A DNA stretch of 64,000 bases. It comes from Rhodospirillaceae bacterium (GTDB lineage Bacteria; Pseudomonadota; Alphaproteobacteria; Dongiales; Dongiaceae). Positions 9,487 through 18,641 of the stretch are shown piece after piece (position 1 is the stretch's first letter; every line of letters starts with the position of its first letter). A model generated the notes under the pieces. It saw nothing but the letters and a program-made list of their open reading frames with translations. It searched no databases and was not told the origin of the DNA. The position numbers and the translations under genes are program-made. The DNA is taken from NCBI GenBank assembly GCA_008012315.1, contig SSEL01000004.1, positions 82,038 through 146,037 on the forward strand, written 5' to 3'.

Positions 9487-10779
9487 ATGACGACCAGGAA
9501 ACCGAAGCGGGAAAACGGACCAGCCTTGCCGGAGCGGCGCAGCCTGTTGCTTGGCATGGGGGCCGCCGGCGGTGGGGCGGTGTTGGCGGGCTTGTCGAGC
9601 AGCGCCGTCCGCGCCGATCAATCGGCGACCACCGAAATGCCTGCTGCAAAAATTGGCGGCATGAGCGATGCCCAGCCGTTTCATGGTGATCATCAGGCCG
9701 GCATAACCACCGCGCGGCCGGCGGCGGTGATGGCGGTTGCTTTCGATGTGCTGGCGACGACGCGCGCCGATTTGCAGCGCTTGTTCCAGACCTTGACCGA
9801 GCGTATTTCCTTTCTCATGAAGGGTGGAACGGCGCCGACCGGCGACCCGAAATTCCCCCCGGCGGATTCCGGCGTGCTTGGACCGCAGATCGTTCCCGAT
9901 AACCTGACGATGACGGTTGCCGTCGGCGCATCGCTGTTCGACGATCGCTTCGGTCTTCAGAACGCCAAGCCAAGCCACTTGGTGCGCATGACGGAGTTTC
10001 CCAACGATGCATTGGACGCCGATATCTGCCATGGCGATCTCCTGCTGCAGATCTGTTCCAACAGCAACGAGGTGAATATCCACGCCTTGCGGGACGTGGT
10101 GAAAAATCTCCCTGATCTGCTGATGGTGAGATGGAAGCAGGATGGATTCCTGCGGATCGAGGAAAGCGCCAGCAAAAAGACGGCGCGGAACCTGCTGGGT
10201 TTCAAAGACGGGACGGCAAATCCGAATGCGGCGGATGAAGCGGTCATGAACAAGGTCGTCTGGGTGCAGCCCGATGCGGGCGAGCCGGCCTGGGCGACCG
10301 GCGGGACCTATCAGGCGGTTCGCGTCATCCGCCATATGGTGGAAAGATGGGACCGCACGCCGTTGCACCAGCAGGCGGGAATCTTCGGCCGGGACAAGGT
10401 CGAAGGCGCACCTCTCGGCATGAAATCGGAATTCGATGCACCGGATTATGCGAGCGATCCCAAAGGGCAGCGAATCGCGCTCGATTCCCATATCAGGCTC
10501 GCCAATCCGCGTACGCCCGAGACCGAGGAAAACCTCATGCTGCGCCGGCCGTTCAATTATTCGCGCGGCGTTACCAAATCCGGACAGCTCGATATGGGGC
10601 TGTTGTTCATCTGCTTCCAGTCGAATTTGGAGAAAGGCTTCCTCACGGTCCAGAAGCGACTGAATGGCGAACAACTGGAGGAATACATCAAGCCGATTGG
10701 GGGCGGGTATTTCTTCGTTCTACCTGGTGTGCCGACCAAAGACGGATATTTGGGCCAGAGCCTTATCGAATCCACCTGA
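9487..10779 (+). CDS. efeB: Deferrochelatase/Dyp-type peroxidase EfeB
   Basis: A 430-residue Dyp-type haem peroxidase. A Tat signal ([15 protein letters not shown], twin Arg at 17-18) is followed by a hydrophobic stretch ending near AVRADQ. The catalytic motif GFKDGTANP is present, with an NYSRG segment near the C-terminus. It acts in the periplasm with EfeU and EfeO in iron (and possibly haem) acquisition. GGAGG at 9477-9481 supports the ATG at 9487 over the GTG at 9484. It lies 17 nt after efeO. Confidence 0.93.
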   Translation: MTTRKPKRENGPALPERRSLLLGMGAAGGGAVLAGLSSSAVRADQSATTEMPAAKIGGMSDAQPFHGDHQAGITTARPAAVMAVAFDVLATTRADLQRLFQTLTERISFLMKGGTAPTGDPKFPPADSGVLGPQIVPDNLTMTVAVGASLFDDRFGLQNAKPSHLVRMTEFPNDALDADICHGDLLLQICSNSNEVNIHALRDVVKNLPDLLMVRWKQDGFLRIEESASKKTARNLLGFKDGTANPNAADEAVMNKVVWVQPDAGEPAWATGGTYQAVRVIRHMVERWDRTPLHQQAGIFGRDKVEGAPLGMKSEFDAPDYASDPKGQRIALDSHIRLANPRTPETEENLMLRRPFNYSRGVTKSGQLDMGLLFICFQSNLEKGFLTVQKRLNGEQLEEYIKPIGGGYFFVLPGVPTKDGYLGQSLIEST

Positions 10780-10826
10780 GCGATGTCGATCTTCTTCGAT
10801 CAATCAGATATTCCTGAGGGACAGAT

Positions 10827-11660
10827 ATGATGAAACGTCTTCAAGCAATCATTATCGGTGGCGCCGGCCTTTGCCTCGCTTCCACCGCCTGGGCGGCACA
10901 GCCGGCGGTCAATCCGATGGATCTCGTCAAGCCCGTTGCCGCCTATAAGGTCTATGTCTCGGCCGAAGCCAAGGTGCTCACGGCCAAGACCAAGAAATTC
11001 ACCGATGCCATTCGCGCCGGTAACCTGAATCAGGCGCAGGCACTCTATGCACCGACGCGCGTGCATTACGAGCGCATCGAGCCGATTGCCGAACTGTTCA
11101 GCGATCTCGATGCCAGCATCGACTCCCGCGCCGATGATCATGAGAAGAAAGAGCAGGATCCCGGTTTTACCGGTTTCCATCGCCTCGAATACGGCCTGTT
11201 CTCCCAGAAGAGCACCGATGGTCTGGCCTCTTTTGCCGACAAGCTGGACGCCGATACCCAGGACCTGCAAAAGCGCATCGCCGGCCTGACGGTTCCGCCG
11301 GAAAAGATGGTGGATGGCGCGGCGGCGCTGATCGAGGAAGTCGCTTCGAGCAAGATCAGCGGTGAAGAAGACCGCTATAGTGGCACCGATCTGTGGGATT
11401 TCCAGGCCAATGTCGATGGCGCGGAAAAGATCGTCGATCTGCTGCGGCCGCTGACGAAGAAGACCGACAAGGCGCTCAGCGACAAGATCGACGGCAATTT
11501 CAAGACGGTCGACAAGGTGCTGGCGAAGTACAAGACCTCGGGCGGCGGCTATGAGAGCTACGACAAGCTGACCAAGGAAGACCGCACCGCGTTGCAGGGG
11601 CCGATCACCGCGCTGGCAGAAGATCTCTCCAAGCTGCGCGGTACGCTCGGCTTGAACTGA
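10827..11660 (+). CDS. EfeM-like M75-domain iron-uptake protein (second EfeO)
   Basis: 277 residues with a cleavable signal peptide (about 1-23, ending STAWAA) followed directly by an EfeO/M75 domain with the HxxE motif GFHRLE. The cupredoxin domain found in the upstream efeO is missing, which is the EfeM architecture. Long blocks are almost identical to the EfeO C-terminal domain (for example [20 protein letters not shown]), indicating recent tandem duplication or gene conversion. It is last in the operon and followed by a terminator. Confidence 0.88.
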   Translation: MMKRLQAIIIGGAGLCLASTAWAAQPAVNPMDLVKPVAAYKVYVSAEAKVLTAKTKKFTDAIRAGNLNQAQALYAPTRVHYERIEPIAELFSDLDASIDSRADDHEKKEQDPGFTGFHRLEYGLFSQKSTDGLASFADKLDADTQDLQKRIAGLTVPPEKMVDGAAALIEEVASSKISGEEDRYSGTDLWDFQANVDGAEKIVDLLRPLTKKTDKALSDKIDGNFKTVDKVLAKYKTSGGGYESYDKLTKEDRTALQGPITALAEDLSKLRGTLGLN

Positions 11661-11684
11661 GCGATACAAGAAGCGTGAAAAAGC

Positions 11685-11720
11685 AAACCCGGCTGAAGGT
11701 CTTCGGCCGGGTTTCTTTAT
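11685..11720. terminator. Bidirectional terminator between the efe operon and the aminotransferase
   Basis: AAACCCGGC (11685-11693) pairs with GCCGGGTTT (11706-11714), followed by CTTTAT. It sits between convergent genes and could serve both. Confidence 0.8.
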
Positions 11721-11738
11721 ATTGCCTGCAAAGGTTAT

Positions 11739-12608
11739 TTATGACGGCTGCGTCTTTGCAAATTGCCAATAGAGGGCGCGCGCCCGTTGGGTGATGGGAC
11801 CATAGGCCAGGTTACGGCCCTCGATGCCATTGATCGGCTGCACCTTGCTGTAATTGCCGCTGGCAAAGGCTTCGTCTGCCTGCATGACCTCATCATAGGA
11901 TAGGCTACGCTCGACAACGGGAATACCGTCCGCCTCCAGCAGCTTGACCAGCCGCTGGCGGGTCAGGCCATTGAGAAAGGTACCGTTCGGGATCGGCGTG
12001 ATCGCGGCGCCGTCCTTGACGATCCACAGATTGGAGGCGGTCAGTTCGGCGACATTCCCCAACTGATCGAGCATGACCGCATCGTCGAAGCCGCGCTTCT
12101 TGGCTTCGGCATTGGCTCGCCCGGAATGGGCGTAGAGCGCCACCGCCTTGGCATTGGTGGTCGCCGTCTCCTGTGTCGGCCGACGCAACGGCGACAGGGT
12201 TACGCGGATACCTTTCGGATCCGGCACTGGCGCTTCGGCAATCGACAGCGCAAAGCGCGTGCTCGCCGGATCCGGAAAAATGTCGCCATCCGCCGCCCAG
12301 AAGAAGGGGCGGATATAGAGATGAGTGCCGGGCTCGAACAGCTTGATGCCCTCGCGGGCAAGACGTTCGATTTCCTGCGCACTGACCGGCGGTTCCAAAC
12401 CCAGCGCATGGGCCGAGCGGATCGCCCGCTGGCAATGCAGGTCAAGGTCCGGCGCCATGCCGTCGAAGGAACGGGCGCCATCGAAGACGGCTGAGCCGAG
12501 CCAGGTCGCATGATCCCATAGCCCCAGCGCCGGCGGGTTGCCGGTCAGCCATTCGCCATCGAGATAATGCTGTGCATTGACCACTTTTACTTCCGCCACG
12601 ATGCGCAT
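11739..12608 (-). CDS. Branched-chain amino acid aminotransferase family protein (fold-type IV)
   Basis: Up to 289 residues of the IlvE/D-amino-acid transaminase/ADC lyase family. The PLP lysine is in TTNAKAVALY (K154), followed by DDAVMLDQLGNVAELTASN and GLTRQRLVKL, typical of branched-chain aminotransferases. The likely reaction is reversible transfer between branched-chain amino acids and 2-oxoglutarate. The start is uncertain. The ATG at 12608 directly abuts a GGGAGG, whereas a GTG at 12599 lies 9 nt from it. The gene follows argS on the same strand by about 50 nt. Confidence 0.85.
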   Translation of the reverse strand: MRIVAEVKVVNAQHYLDGEWLTGNPPALGLWDHATWLGSAVFDGARSFDGMAPDLDLHCQRAIRSAHALGLEPPVSAQEIERLAREGIKLFEPGTHLYIRPFFWAADGDIFPDPASTRFALSIAEAPVPDPKGIRVTLSPLRRPTQETATTNAKAVALYAHSGRANAEAKKRGFDDAVMLDQLGNVAELTASNLWIVKDGAAITPIPNGTFLNGLTRQRLVKLLEADGIPVVERSLSYDEVMQADEAFASGNYSKVQPINGIEGRNLAYGPITQRARALYWQFAKTQPS

Positions 12609-12656
12609 CCTCCCAGTTGAATGATCGTTCTTTTCACCCTGTCATTGGTGCAGGGT

Positions 12657-14417
12657 TTACATCCGGTCCGGCGTCTCGATCCCCAGCAGTGAGAGACACA
12701 GTTCGAACTGCCGCAAGGTCAGCGCGCAAAGCGCCAAGCGCGAGTGGCGGATCGCCTCATCCTGTTCGCTGAGGATATGGCAGGCGGCATAGAAGCTGCT
12801 GAAGGTCTGGCCGAGCGTGTAGGCGAAATCGGCGATCCGGTTCGGCGCCAGATCCTCATAGGCGCCGATGATCGCATCCGGCATGGCGCCCAGCATCAAG
12901 GCGAGATCGCGTTCCGTTGCTGCTGTCGGGATGATGGCGCCTGGCTTGTCTCCCTGTGCCTCGGCCTTGCGCAACAGCGATTTGATGCGCACGGCGGCAT
13001 AAAGCAGGTAAGGGCCGGTCTTGCCTTCGAAACGCGAGAAGCGGTCGAGATCGAAGACGTAATTGGCAATCGGGTTGTTGCTGAGATCGGCGAATTTCAG
13101 CGACGCCACACCGACCTTGCGGGCGATATCCTCGCGCTCTTCCGGCGAATAATCGCTGCCCAGCCCATGCTCGGTCAGGCGCTTCTTGGCCTCGTCCGAG
13201 ACCATGGTGATCAGGTCGTCGAGCTTCATGACGCCGCCGGTCCGGGTCTTGAACGGCTTGCCGTCGGTGCCGTTCATGGTGCCGTAGCCGAGATGCACCA
13301 TGCTGGCCTTGCCGTTGATGCCGGCCTTGATCGCCGCGCGGAAGACCTGGACGAAATGCAGGTGCTGGCGGTGATCGACCACATAGATGATGCGATCCGG
13401 ATTCTGGCAGTTGACGCGGTCGATGATGGTGGCGAGATCGGTCGTGGAATACATCGCCGCGCCATCCGACTTCACCAGGATCAGCGGCGGGATTTCCATC
13501 TTGTCGCTGTCTTCGGCGACGCGGACGATCAGCGCGCCATCGCTTTCCTCGACGACGCCCTTTACCTTCATCTGCTCGACCATCGGCGCGATCAGGTCGT
13601 TGACGCAGGCCTCGCCTTTCCAGAGGTCGAAATGCACACCGAGATTGCCGTAATCGCGCTTCATCGCATCGACGGAAATGTCGAAGAAATGCTGCCACAG
13701 CGCGCGATAGCCGGGCCGTCCGTCCTGCAATTCCGCCGTCGCCTGGCGGGCGCGTTCCAGCCGGGCTGGATCGGCCTTGCAGGCCGCGGATGCGGTCGGA
13801 TAGAGCTCTTCCAACTCCCGCAAGGTGACCGGGCTTTCGGCCGGGAAGGAGCCGGTCTTCTGCAGGTCGAAATAGGGCAGCTCGGGGCGGCGGATCTCCA
13901 GTTCGGAAATCAGCATGCCCATCTGCAGGCCCCAATCGCCCATATGCACATCGCCGACCGTTTCATCGCCGACGAAGGCGAAGATGCGGCGGATGGAATC
14001 GCCGATGATGGCGGCGCGCAGATGGCCGACATGCATGGGCTTGGCGATATTCGGTCCGCCGTAATCCAGCACCACCATCTGCTTCTGCTTGTCCGGCATG
14101 CCGAGGCGCTTGTCCTGGCTGAGGCGGTTCATCTGCTCGGCCATCCAGGCATCGGTGACCGAGAGATTGATGAAGCCCGGGCCGGCCAGCGAAATGTCGC
14201 GGAACATCGGTTGCGCCTGCAGCTTCTCGACGATCCTGTCGGCGATCTGGCGCGGCGGTTGTTTCGCGGCCTTGGCGGCGGCGAGGGCGCCGTTGCATTG
14301 GAATTGCGCCAGATCGGGGCGGTTGGAAACTGTCACCTTGCCATAGTCGGCCGGCAGGTCGCAGGCGGCGAAGGCGGCGCCGACGATGTCGCTGAGCAAG
14401 GCGGTAAGCGAAGACAT
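12657..14417 (-). CDS. argS: Arginyl-tRNA synthetase
   Basis: A 586-residue class I aminoacyl-tRNA synthetase. The N-terminal Add-1 domain (about 1-85) is followed by the HIGH-type motif HVGH at 129-132 within NIAKPMHVGHLRAA. The C-terminal DALR anticodon-binding domain carries the stretch FSSFYAACHIL. It charges tRNA-Arg with arginine. The length is normal. It is downstream of the betaine-homocysteine methyltransferase by 35 nt and may be co-transcribed with it, although the two are functionally unrelated. Confidence 0.95.
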   Translation of the reverse strand: MSSLTALLSDIVGAAFAACDLPADYGKVTVSNRPDLAQFQCNGALAAAKAAKQPPRQIADRIVEKLQAQPMFRDISLAGPGFINLSVTDAWMAEQMNRLSQDKRLGMPDKQKQMVVLDYGGPNIAKPMHVGHLRAAIIGDSIRRIFAFVGDETVGDVHMGDWGLQMGMLISELEIRRPELPYFDLQKTGSFPAESPVTLRELEELYPTASAACKADPARLERARQATAELQDGRPGYRALWQHFFDISVDAMKRDYGNLGVHFDLWKGEACVNDLIAPMVEQMKVKGVVEESDGALIVRVAEDSDKMEIPPLILVKSDGAAMYSTTDLATIIDRVNCQNPDRIIYVVDHRQHLHFVQVFRAAIKAGINGKASMVHLGYGTMNGTDGKPFKTRTGGVMKLDDLITMVSDEAKKRLTEHGLGSDYSPEEREDIARKVGVASLKFADLSNNPIANYVFDLDRFSRFEGKTGPYLLYAAVRIKSLLRKAEAQGDKPGAIIPTAATERDLALMLGAMPDAIIGAYEDLAPNRIADFAYTLGQTFSSFYAACHILSEQDEAIRHSRLALCALTLRQFELCLSLLGIETPDRM

Positions 14418-14452
14418 GATAAGCGGGTTACCTGTTTTGGTCTTGGATCGGA

Positions 14453-15520
14453 TCAGAAGGAGGCATCGTCGGCGCTGGCGCGACGGCGACGGCCACGGCG
14501 TTCACTATCGCCACCACCGGCTGGCGCATGACCGGAAAGGCTGGCCTCGGCACCGGAAGTGAGGGGGCCGAGCTTCGAGGTGATGGTTTCCAGTGTCGGC
14601 TTCTCGCCGGGCGTATGACTGTCGAGTGATGCGCGAATGGATTCCAGATGTTCGGGCGAGGTGCCACAGCAGCCGCCGACGATCCGGGCGCCGGCATCGC
14701 GCACCAGCTTGGCATAATCGCCCATCAATTCCGGCGTGCCGTTATATTTGATCTTGCCTTCCTCGTAGAAGGGAATGCCGCAATTGCCCTTGGCGACGAT
14801 GATATCGCCCGGCTGCGCCGCAGCGGCCATTTGCAGGATCGTCGCGGTCAGGTCGGAGGCGCCGACACCGCAATTGGCGCCATAGGCCACCGGTTTCGGG
14901 TCGAGCGTGTGGACGAATTGCGCAAAATCGGCCGGGGTGATGCCCATCATGGTCCGGCCATTGGTGTCGAAGCTGCAGGTCGTGACGATCGGCAGCCCGG
15001 CTTTGGCGGCACCCTTGACGGCGGCCGCGACTTCCTCGCGCGCCGACATGGTTTCGATCCACAGCACATCGACCCCGCCATCGCGCAGGGCGATCGCTTG
15101 TTCCTCGAAAGCGGCAATGCCGTCCTCTTCCGTCAGGGCGCCCAGCGGCTGGAACAACTCACCGGTCGGGCCGATCGAGCCGCCGACGATGACCACGCGG
15201 CCCGGCGTCTCTTGCATCGCTTTGTCGGCGACAGCACGGGCGATCTCAGCGGCGCGCTTGTTGATCTCATAGACCTTGTCCTGGTCGCCATGGAGCTTCA
15301 GGCGATGGCGGGTGCCGCCGAAGGAATTGGTCAGGATCACATCGGAGCCGGCATCGACGAAAGATTGATGCAGCGCCGTGATTTTCTCGGGATGGAGGAA
15401 ATTCCAGGTTTCCGGGGAATCGCCCGTCATCAGCCCGGCCAAGAACAGATTGGTGCCCGTGGCGCCATCCGCCATCAGAAACGGCTTGTCCTGCAATAGC
15501 TGCAGAAAACGGTTGGTCAT
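14453..15520 (-). CDS. bmt: Betaine-homocysteine S-methyltransferase
   Basis: 355 residues from the ATG at 15520, which follows AAGGAGG; the frame is open back to 15571. It is a homocysteine S-methyltransferase-type barrel with the zinc cysteines in GANCG and GGCCGTS. It transfers a methyl group from glycine betaine to homocysteine, giving methionine and dimethylglycine. It sits directly after dimethylglycine dehydrogenase, so product and next step are encoded together. The last 40 residues are a low-complexity basic tail (GRRRRAS) beyond the catalytic domain. Confidence 0.88.
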   Translation of the reverse strand: MTNRFLQLLQDKPFLMADGATGTNLFLAGLMTGDSPETWNFLHPEKITALHQSFVDAGSDVILTNSFGGTRHRLKLHGDQDKVYEINKRAAEIARAVADKAMQETPGRVVIVGGSIGPTGELFQPLGALTEEDGIAAFEEQAIALRDGGVDVLWIETMSAREEVAAAVKGAAKAGLPIVTTCSFDTNGRTMMGITPADFAQFVHTLDPKPVAYGANCGVGASDLTATILQMAAAAQPGDIIVAKGNCGIPFYEEGKIKYNGTPELMGDYAKLVRDAGARIVGGCCGTSPEHLESIRASLDSHTPGEKPTLETITSKLGPLTSGAEASLSGHAPAGGGDSERRGRRRRASADDASF

Positions 15521-15637
15521 GGCAGCCTCCTTTTCGGTCCAGTTTCCTGGCGTAATTCGGTCAAAATCCATCGTAACTGCGCCGCACAGTAGGGTTTTGC
15601 CGGGACAGTCGCAAGCCCGGTTTCATGTAGTCCGCCA

Positions 15638-15678
15638 GACCGAAAAAGCAATCGGCGGCCGGTTTCCCGGCCGCCGAT
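15638..15678 (-). terminator. Terminator after the dimethylglycine dehydrogenase gene
   Basis: On the minus strand ATCGGCGGCCGG (15678-15667) pairs with 15662-15651 over a 4-nt GAAA loop, followed by TTGCTTTTTC. It separates the dehydrogenase from the methyltransferase gene, which therefore probably has its own promoter in 15521-15637. Confidence 0.85.
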
Positions 15679-15718
15679 CGATGCTTTTTATGCCTTGGGG
15701 GCAATATCACGCCAGATA

Positions 15719-18280
15719 TCAGGTCCGGGGCTTGAGGTTCTCCGGATCGTAGAGCGGCGTATAGCCGACCGCGACAACCTCGACCGGATAGGTCTCGCCG
15801 AAATATTCGACGACCAGCTTGCGGCCTTGCTGGCAATGGGACCAGGGCAGGTAGGCGAGGGCGATGTTCTTGCCGATGGTCGGGCCATAGGCGACTGAGG
15901 TCGTGAAAGACCGGCGGCCCAGTTCATCGACCAAAGTCTCGCCGGTTTCCGGATCCATCACCGGCATGATGCCGACGGGGTAGCGGGCGACGCCCTTGGA
16001 ATCAATGTTGTCGGTCATCATGAGCGTGCAGAGCATCGCCGGCTGATGGTCGCGCGCCTTGTATTCCAGGTGCTTCGCCTTGCCGCGGAAATCGGCATCC
16101 TTCACCTTCGGGCGGGCGAGGCCGGATTCGAACAGGTTGTATTCGGTCAGGAGATCGGCGTTCTGCAGACGCAGGCTCTTTTCCATGCGGCGGCTATTGG
16201 CATAGGTCTCGACGCCGAAAGCCATCACACCGGTCGAACGGAGAGCATCCCAGACGGCGAGGCCGTCCTCGTATTTCATGTGCAGCTCCCAACCCTGTTC
16301 GCCGACATAGGAGATGCGGAAGGCGGTGACGTTCTTGCCGGCGATCTTGATCTGCTTGATGGCGGCGAAGGGGAAGTTTTCGTTCTTCAGACCTTCCGGA
16401 TCCTCGACCACTTTCTGCAGGTTCACGCGGGCATTCGGGCCCCAGATGCCGATGGTGACATATTTCGAGCTGACATCGGTGACGGTGACGTCGAAGCCTT
16501 TGTCTTCCGCCATGCGCTTCAGATAGTGGTAATCGCGCGGGCCGGCATCGGCGCCATCGACCACGCGGCAGCGGTCGGGCATGCGAATGACGGTCAAGTC
16601 GGCCCGCACCATGCCCTCATCATCGAGGAAGTGGGTGTAGATGCCCTTGCCGAGCATGTTGTCGCCGCCGACCTTGGCAGCGCAGACCCATTCCATCAGC
16701 GCGACGGCATCGGGGCCTTCGACATCGATGACAGCGAAATGCGACAGGTTGACGATGCCGCAATCCTCGCTCATGGCGAGATGTTCGGCATTGGAGACGC
16801 GCCAGAAATGACGGTTGTCCCATTCGTTCTCGCGCACCGGCACGCGGTTGCCGTATTTTTCCAGCAGATGCTCGTTGGCCTTGTAGCCATGAGCCCGTTC
16901 CCAGCCGCCGAGTTCCATGAAATAGCCGCCGAGCTCCTGCTCGCGTTCATAGAACGGCGAGCGGCGCACGTTACGGCCGGTTTCGTAGGGTTCGCGCGGA
17001 TGGACCGCCGGATTGTAGATCTTCATCGCCGCTTCGCCGCAGCGGCCCTTGATGAAGTCTTCGTTCATCATATGGGTGTAGAAGCGCGAGAAATCGATGC
17101 GGGAATGGTCGAAATGGGTACGGCCATCGGTCATCCAGTCGGCGAGCAGCTTGCCCATGCCGGGACCATCCTTTACCCAGATGCCGACGGCATACCACAG
17201 GCCGCGCACCTTCTGGCTTTCGCCGATCGAGGGGCCGCCATCGGTGGTCACCTGCAGCAGGCCGTTGAAGGAGCGCTTCTCTTCATAGCCGAGCTCGCCG
17301 AGGATCGGCGTCAGTTCGATCGCGCGTTCCAGCGGCTCGAGGATCTGGTCCATCTCCAGGTCGCGCTGCGAGGGCGAGAGGCGTGCTTCGTGCTTTTCCA
17401 GTAGCTCGCGCGGATGGACGAGGCGCGGGTTCTTTTCTTCGTAATAGCCCCATTCGATCATGCCGCCTTCGGCCGTGGTCGGATCGCCGGTGTCGCGCAT
17501 ATAGGCGGAATTGCCCTGGTCGCGCAGCAGCGGCCAGCCGATCTCCTTACCGGTATTGGCAAACTCGGTATACGGTCCGAAGAAGGTGAGGGGATGGTCG
17601 ACCGGCATGACCGGCAGGTCCTCGCCCGCCATCTCGGCGATCAGGCGGCCCCAGAGGCCGGCGCAGACCACGACGTAATCGGCCATGATAGTGCCGCGAT
17701 CGGTGACGACACCCTTGATGCGGCCATTCTCGATGACCAGCGACTTGGCCGGGGTATTGGCAAAGACCTGCAGCTTGCCGCCGGCCTCGGCCTGCTGGAC
17801 CAGCTTGCCGGCGACGGTCTGGGAGCGCGGAATGACGAGGCCGGCATCGGGGTCCCAGAGGCCGCCCTGGACCTGGCTCTCTTCGATCAGCGGGAACTTC
17901 TTCTTGATCTCGGCCGGTTCGACCAGGCGGGCCCGGGTGCCGAAGGCCTTGGCCGAGGCGACCTTGCGCTTGATCTCGTCCATCCGGCCGTCATCGCCGA
18001 CGCGGGCGACTTCGAGGCCGCCGACGCGCTCGTAATGGCCGAGCTTGCTGTAGAAATCGATAGAGTAGAGCGAGGACCAGCAGGACAGGAAGTCGTGGCT
18101 GGTCATGTAGCAAAAGTCGGAGGCATGGGCCGTCGAGCCGATATCGGTCGGGACGCCAGACTTATCGATGCCGACGATGTCGTCCCAGCCGCGCTCGATC
18201 AGGTGATGGGCGACCGAGGCACCCACGATACCACCCAGACCGATGATGACGACCTTCGCCTTTTCCGGAAACGCTGCCAT
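15719..18280 (-). CDS. Dimethylglycine dehydrogenase-like FAD/GcvT protein
   Basis: 853 residues. The N-terminal Rossmann FAD motif is VVIIGLGGIVGASVAHH (10-26), followed by a DAO-type oxidoreductase domain to about 400. A FAO_M linker and a GcvT-type folate-binding domain (about 440-800) contain VSYVGEQGWELH. It oxidatively demethylates dimethylglycine to sarcosine, passing the C1 unit to tetrahydrofolate. The family also includes sarcosine dehydrogenases; placement next to betaine-homocysteine methyltransferase favours dimethylglycine. It is divergent from the first mttB, and two perfect 14-bp repeats lie in its leader. Confidence 0.85.
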   Translation of the reverse strand: MAAFPEKAKVVIIGLGGIVGASVAHHLIERGWDDIVGIDKSGVPTDIGSTAHASDFCYMTSHDFLSCWSSLYSIDFYSKLGHYERVGGLEVARVGDDGRMDEIKRKVASAKAFGTRARLVEPAEIKKKFPLIEESQVQGGLWDPDAGLVIPRSQTVAGKLVQQAEAGGKLQVFANTPAKSLVIENGRIKGVVTDRGTIMADYVVVCAGLWGRLIAEMAGEDLPVMPVDHPLTFFGPYTEFANTGKEIGWPLLRDQGNSAYMRDTGDPTTAEGGMIEWGYYEEKNPRLVHPRELLEKHEARLSPSQRDLEMDQILEPLERAIELTPILGELGYEEKRSFNGLLQVTTDGGPSIGESQKVRGLWYAVGIWVKDGPGMGKLLADWMTDGRTHFDHSRIDFSRFYTHMMNEDFIKGRCGEAAMKIYNPAVHPREPYETGRNVRRSPFYEREQELGGYFMELGGWERAHGYKANEHLLEKYGNRVPVRENEWDNRHFWRVSNAEHLAMSEDCGIVNLSHFAVIDVEGPDAVALMEWVCAAKVGGDNMLGKGIYTHFLDDEGMVRADLTVIRMPDRCRVVDGADAGPRDYHYLKRMAEDKGFDVTVTDVSSKYVTIGIWGPNARVNLQKVVEDPEGLKNENFPFAAIKQIKIAGKNVTAFRISYVGEQGWELHMKYEDGLAVWDALRSTGVMAFGVETYANSRRMEKSLRLQNADLLTEYNLFESGLARPKVKDADFRGKAKHLEYKARDHQPAMLCTLMMTDNIDSKGVARYPVGIMPVMDPETGETLVDELGRRSFTTSVAYGPTIGKNIALAYLPWSHCQQGRKLVVEYFGETYPVEVVAVGYTPLYDPENLKPRT

Positions 18281-18641
18281 TGCCCATCACTCCAAAATAA
18301 CATTGCTGGCCTTGGATTAAGCCCCTTGGATTAAGCCCGACTCTATCCAGTGACTTCGCGAACCGCGACAGCAATTTGCGAAAACGCGGCAGCCTATATC
18401 ACAGGCTGAATCTGCCCGGCCGGCTTTTGGCCCAACGGGTAATTTAGTTGCAAAATCAACCCGTTTGGCTGGGCGGTGCGGGGAACGCGTCGAACCCTGC
18501 CGGCGGGCGGATGACCGGTGGCGCGAACCGGTAAACCGTTGTCGCTGATCCGCTAGAGGATACCGGGCCAAGGTGACGAAATGGCGCTAGAGTCGCCAAT
18601 TACCTGCGACCACACCCCAATTCATTGAACGAGGCGGTCTT
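18281..18641. promoter_or_regulatory. Divergent DMGDH / mttB control region with repeats
   Basis: No gene fits in this 361-nt gap. Two perfect tandem copies of CTTGGATTAAGCCC lie at 18311-18324 and 18325-18338, about 31-58 nt before the dehydrogenase start. A perfect inverted repeat, AACGGGT at 18434-18440 and ACCCGTT at 18459-18465, sits near the centre. Its flanks (GCCCAACGGGTAA, and TCAACCCGTTTGGC on the other side) resemble the repeats upstream of soxB. These are candidate operators for a shared betaine/dimethylglycine regulator. Confidence 0.5.

Noticed and set aside
7340..9649. Very long open frame (about 770 codons) antisense to efeU/efeO
   Set aside because: It mirrors GC-rich codon use of the real genes, has no family similarity, and efeU/efeO on the other strand are unmistakable.
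12744..14531. Long plus-strand open frame over argS
   Set aside because: Antisense to a complete arginyl-tRNA synthetase; no recognisable protein.
15521..15637. SAM- or SAH-type riboswitch ahead of the betaine-homocysteine methyltransferase
   Set aside because: No recognisable conserved core of those riboswitches was found; only the upstream gene's terminator is clear.
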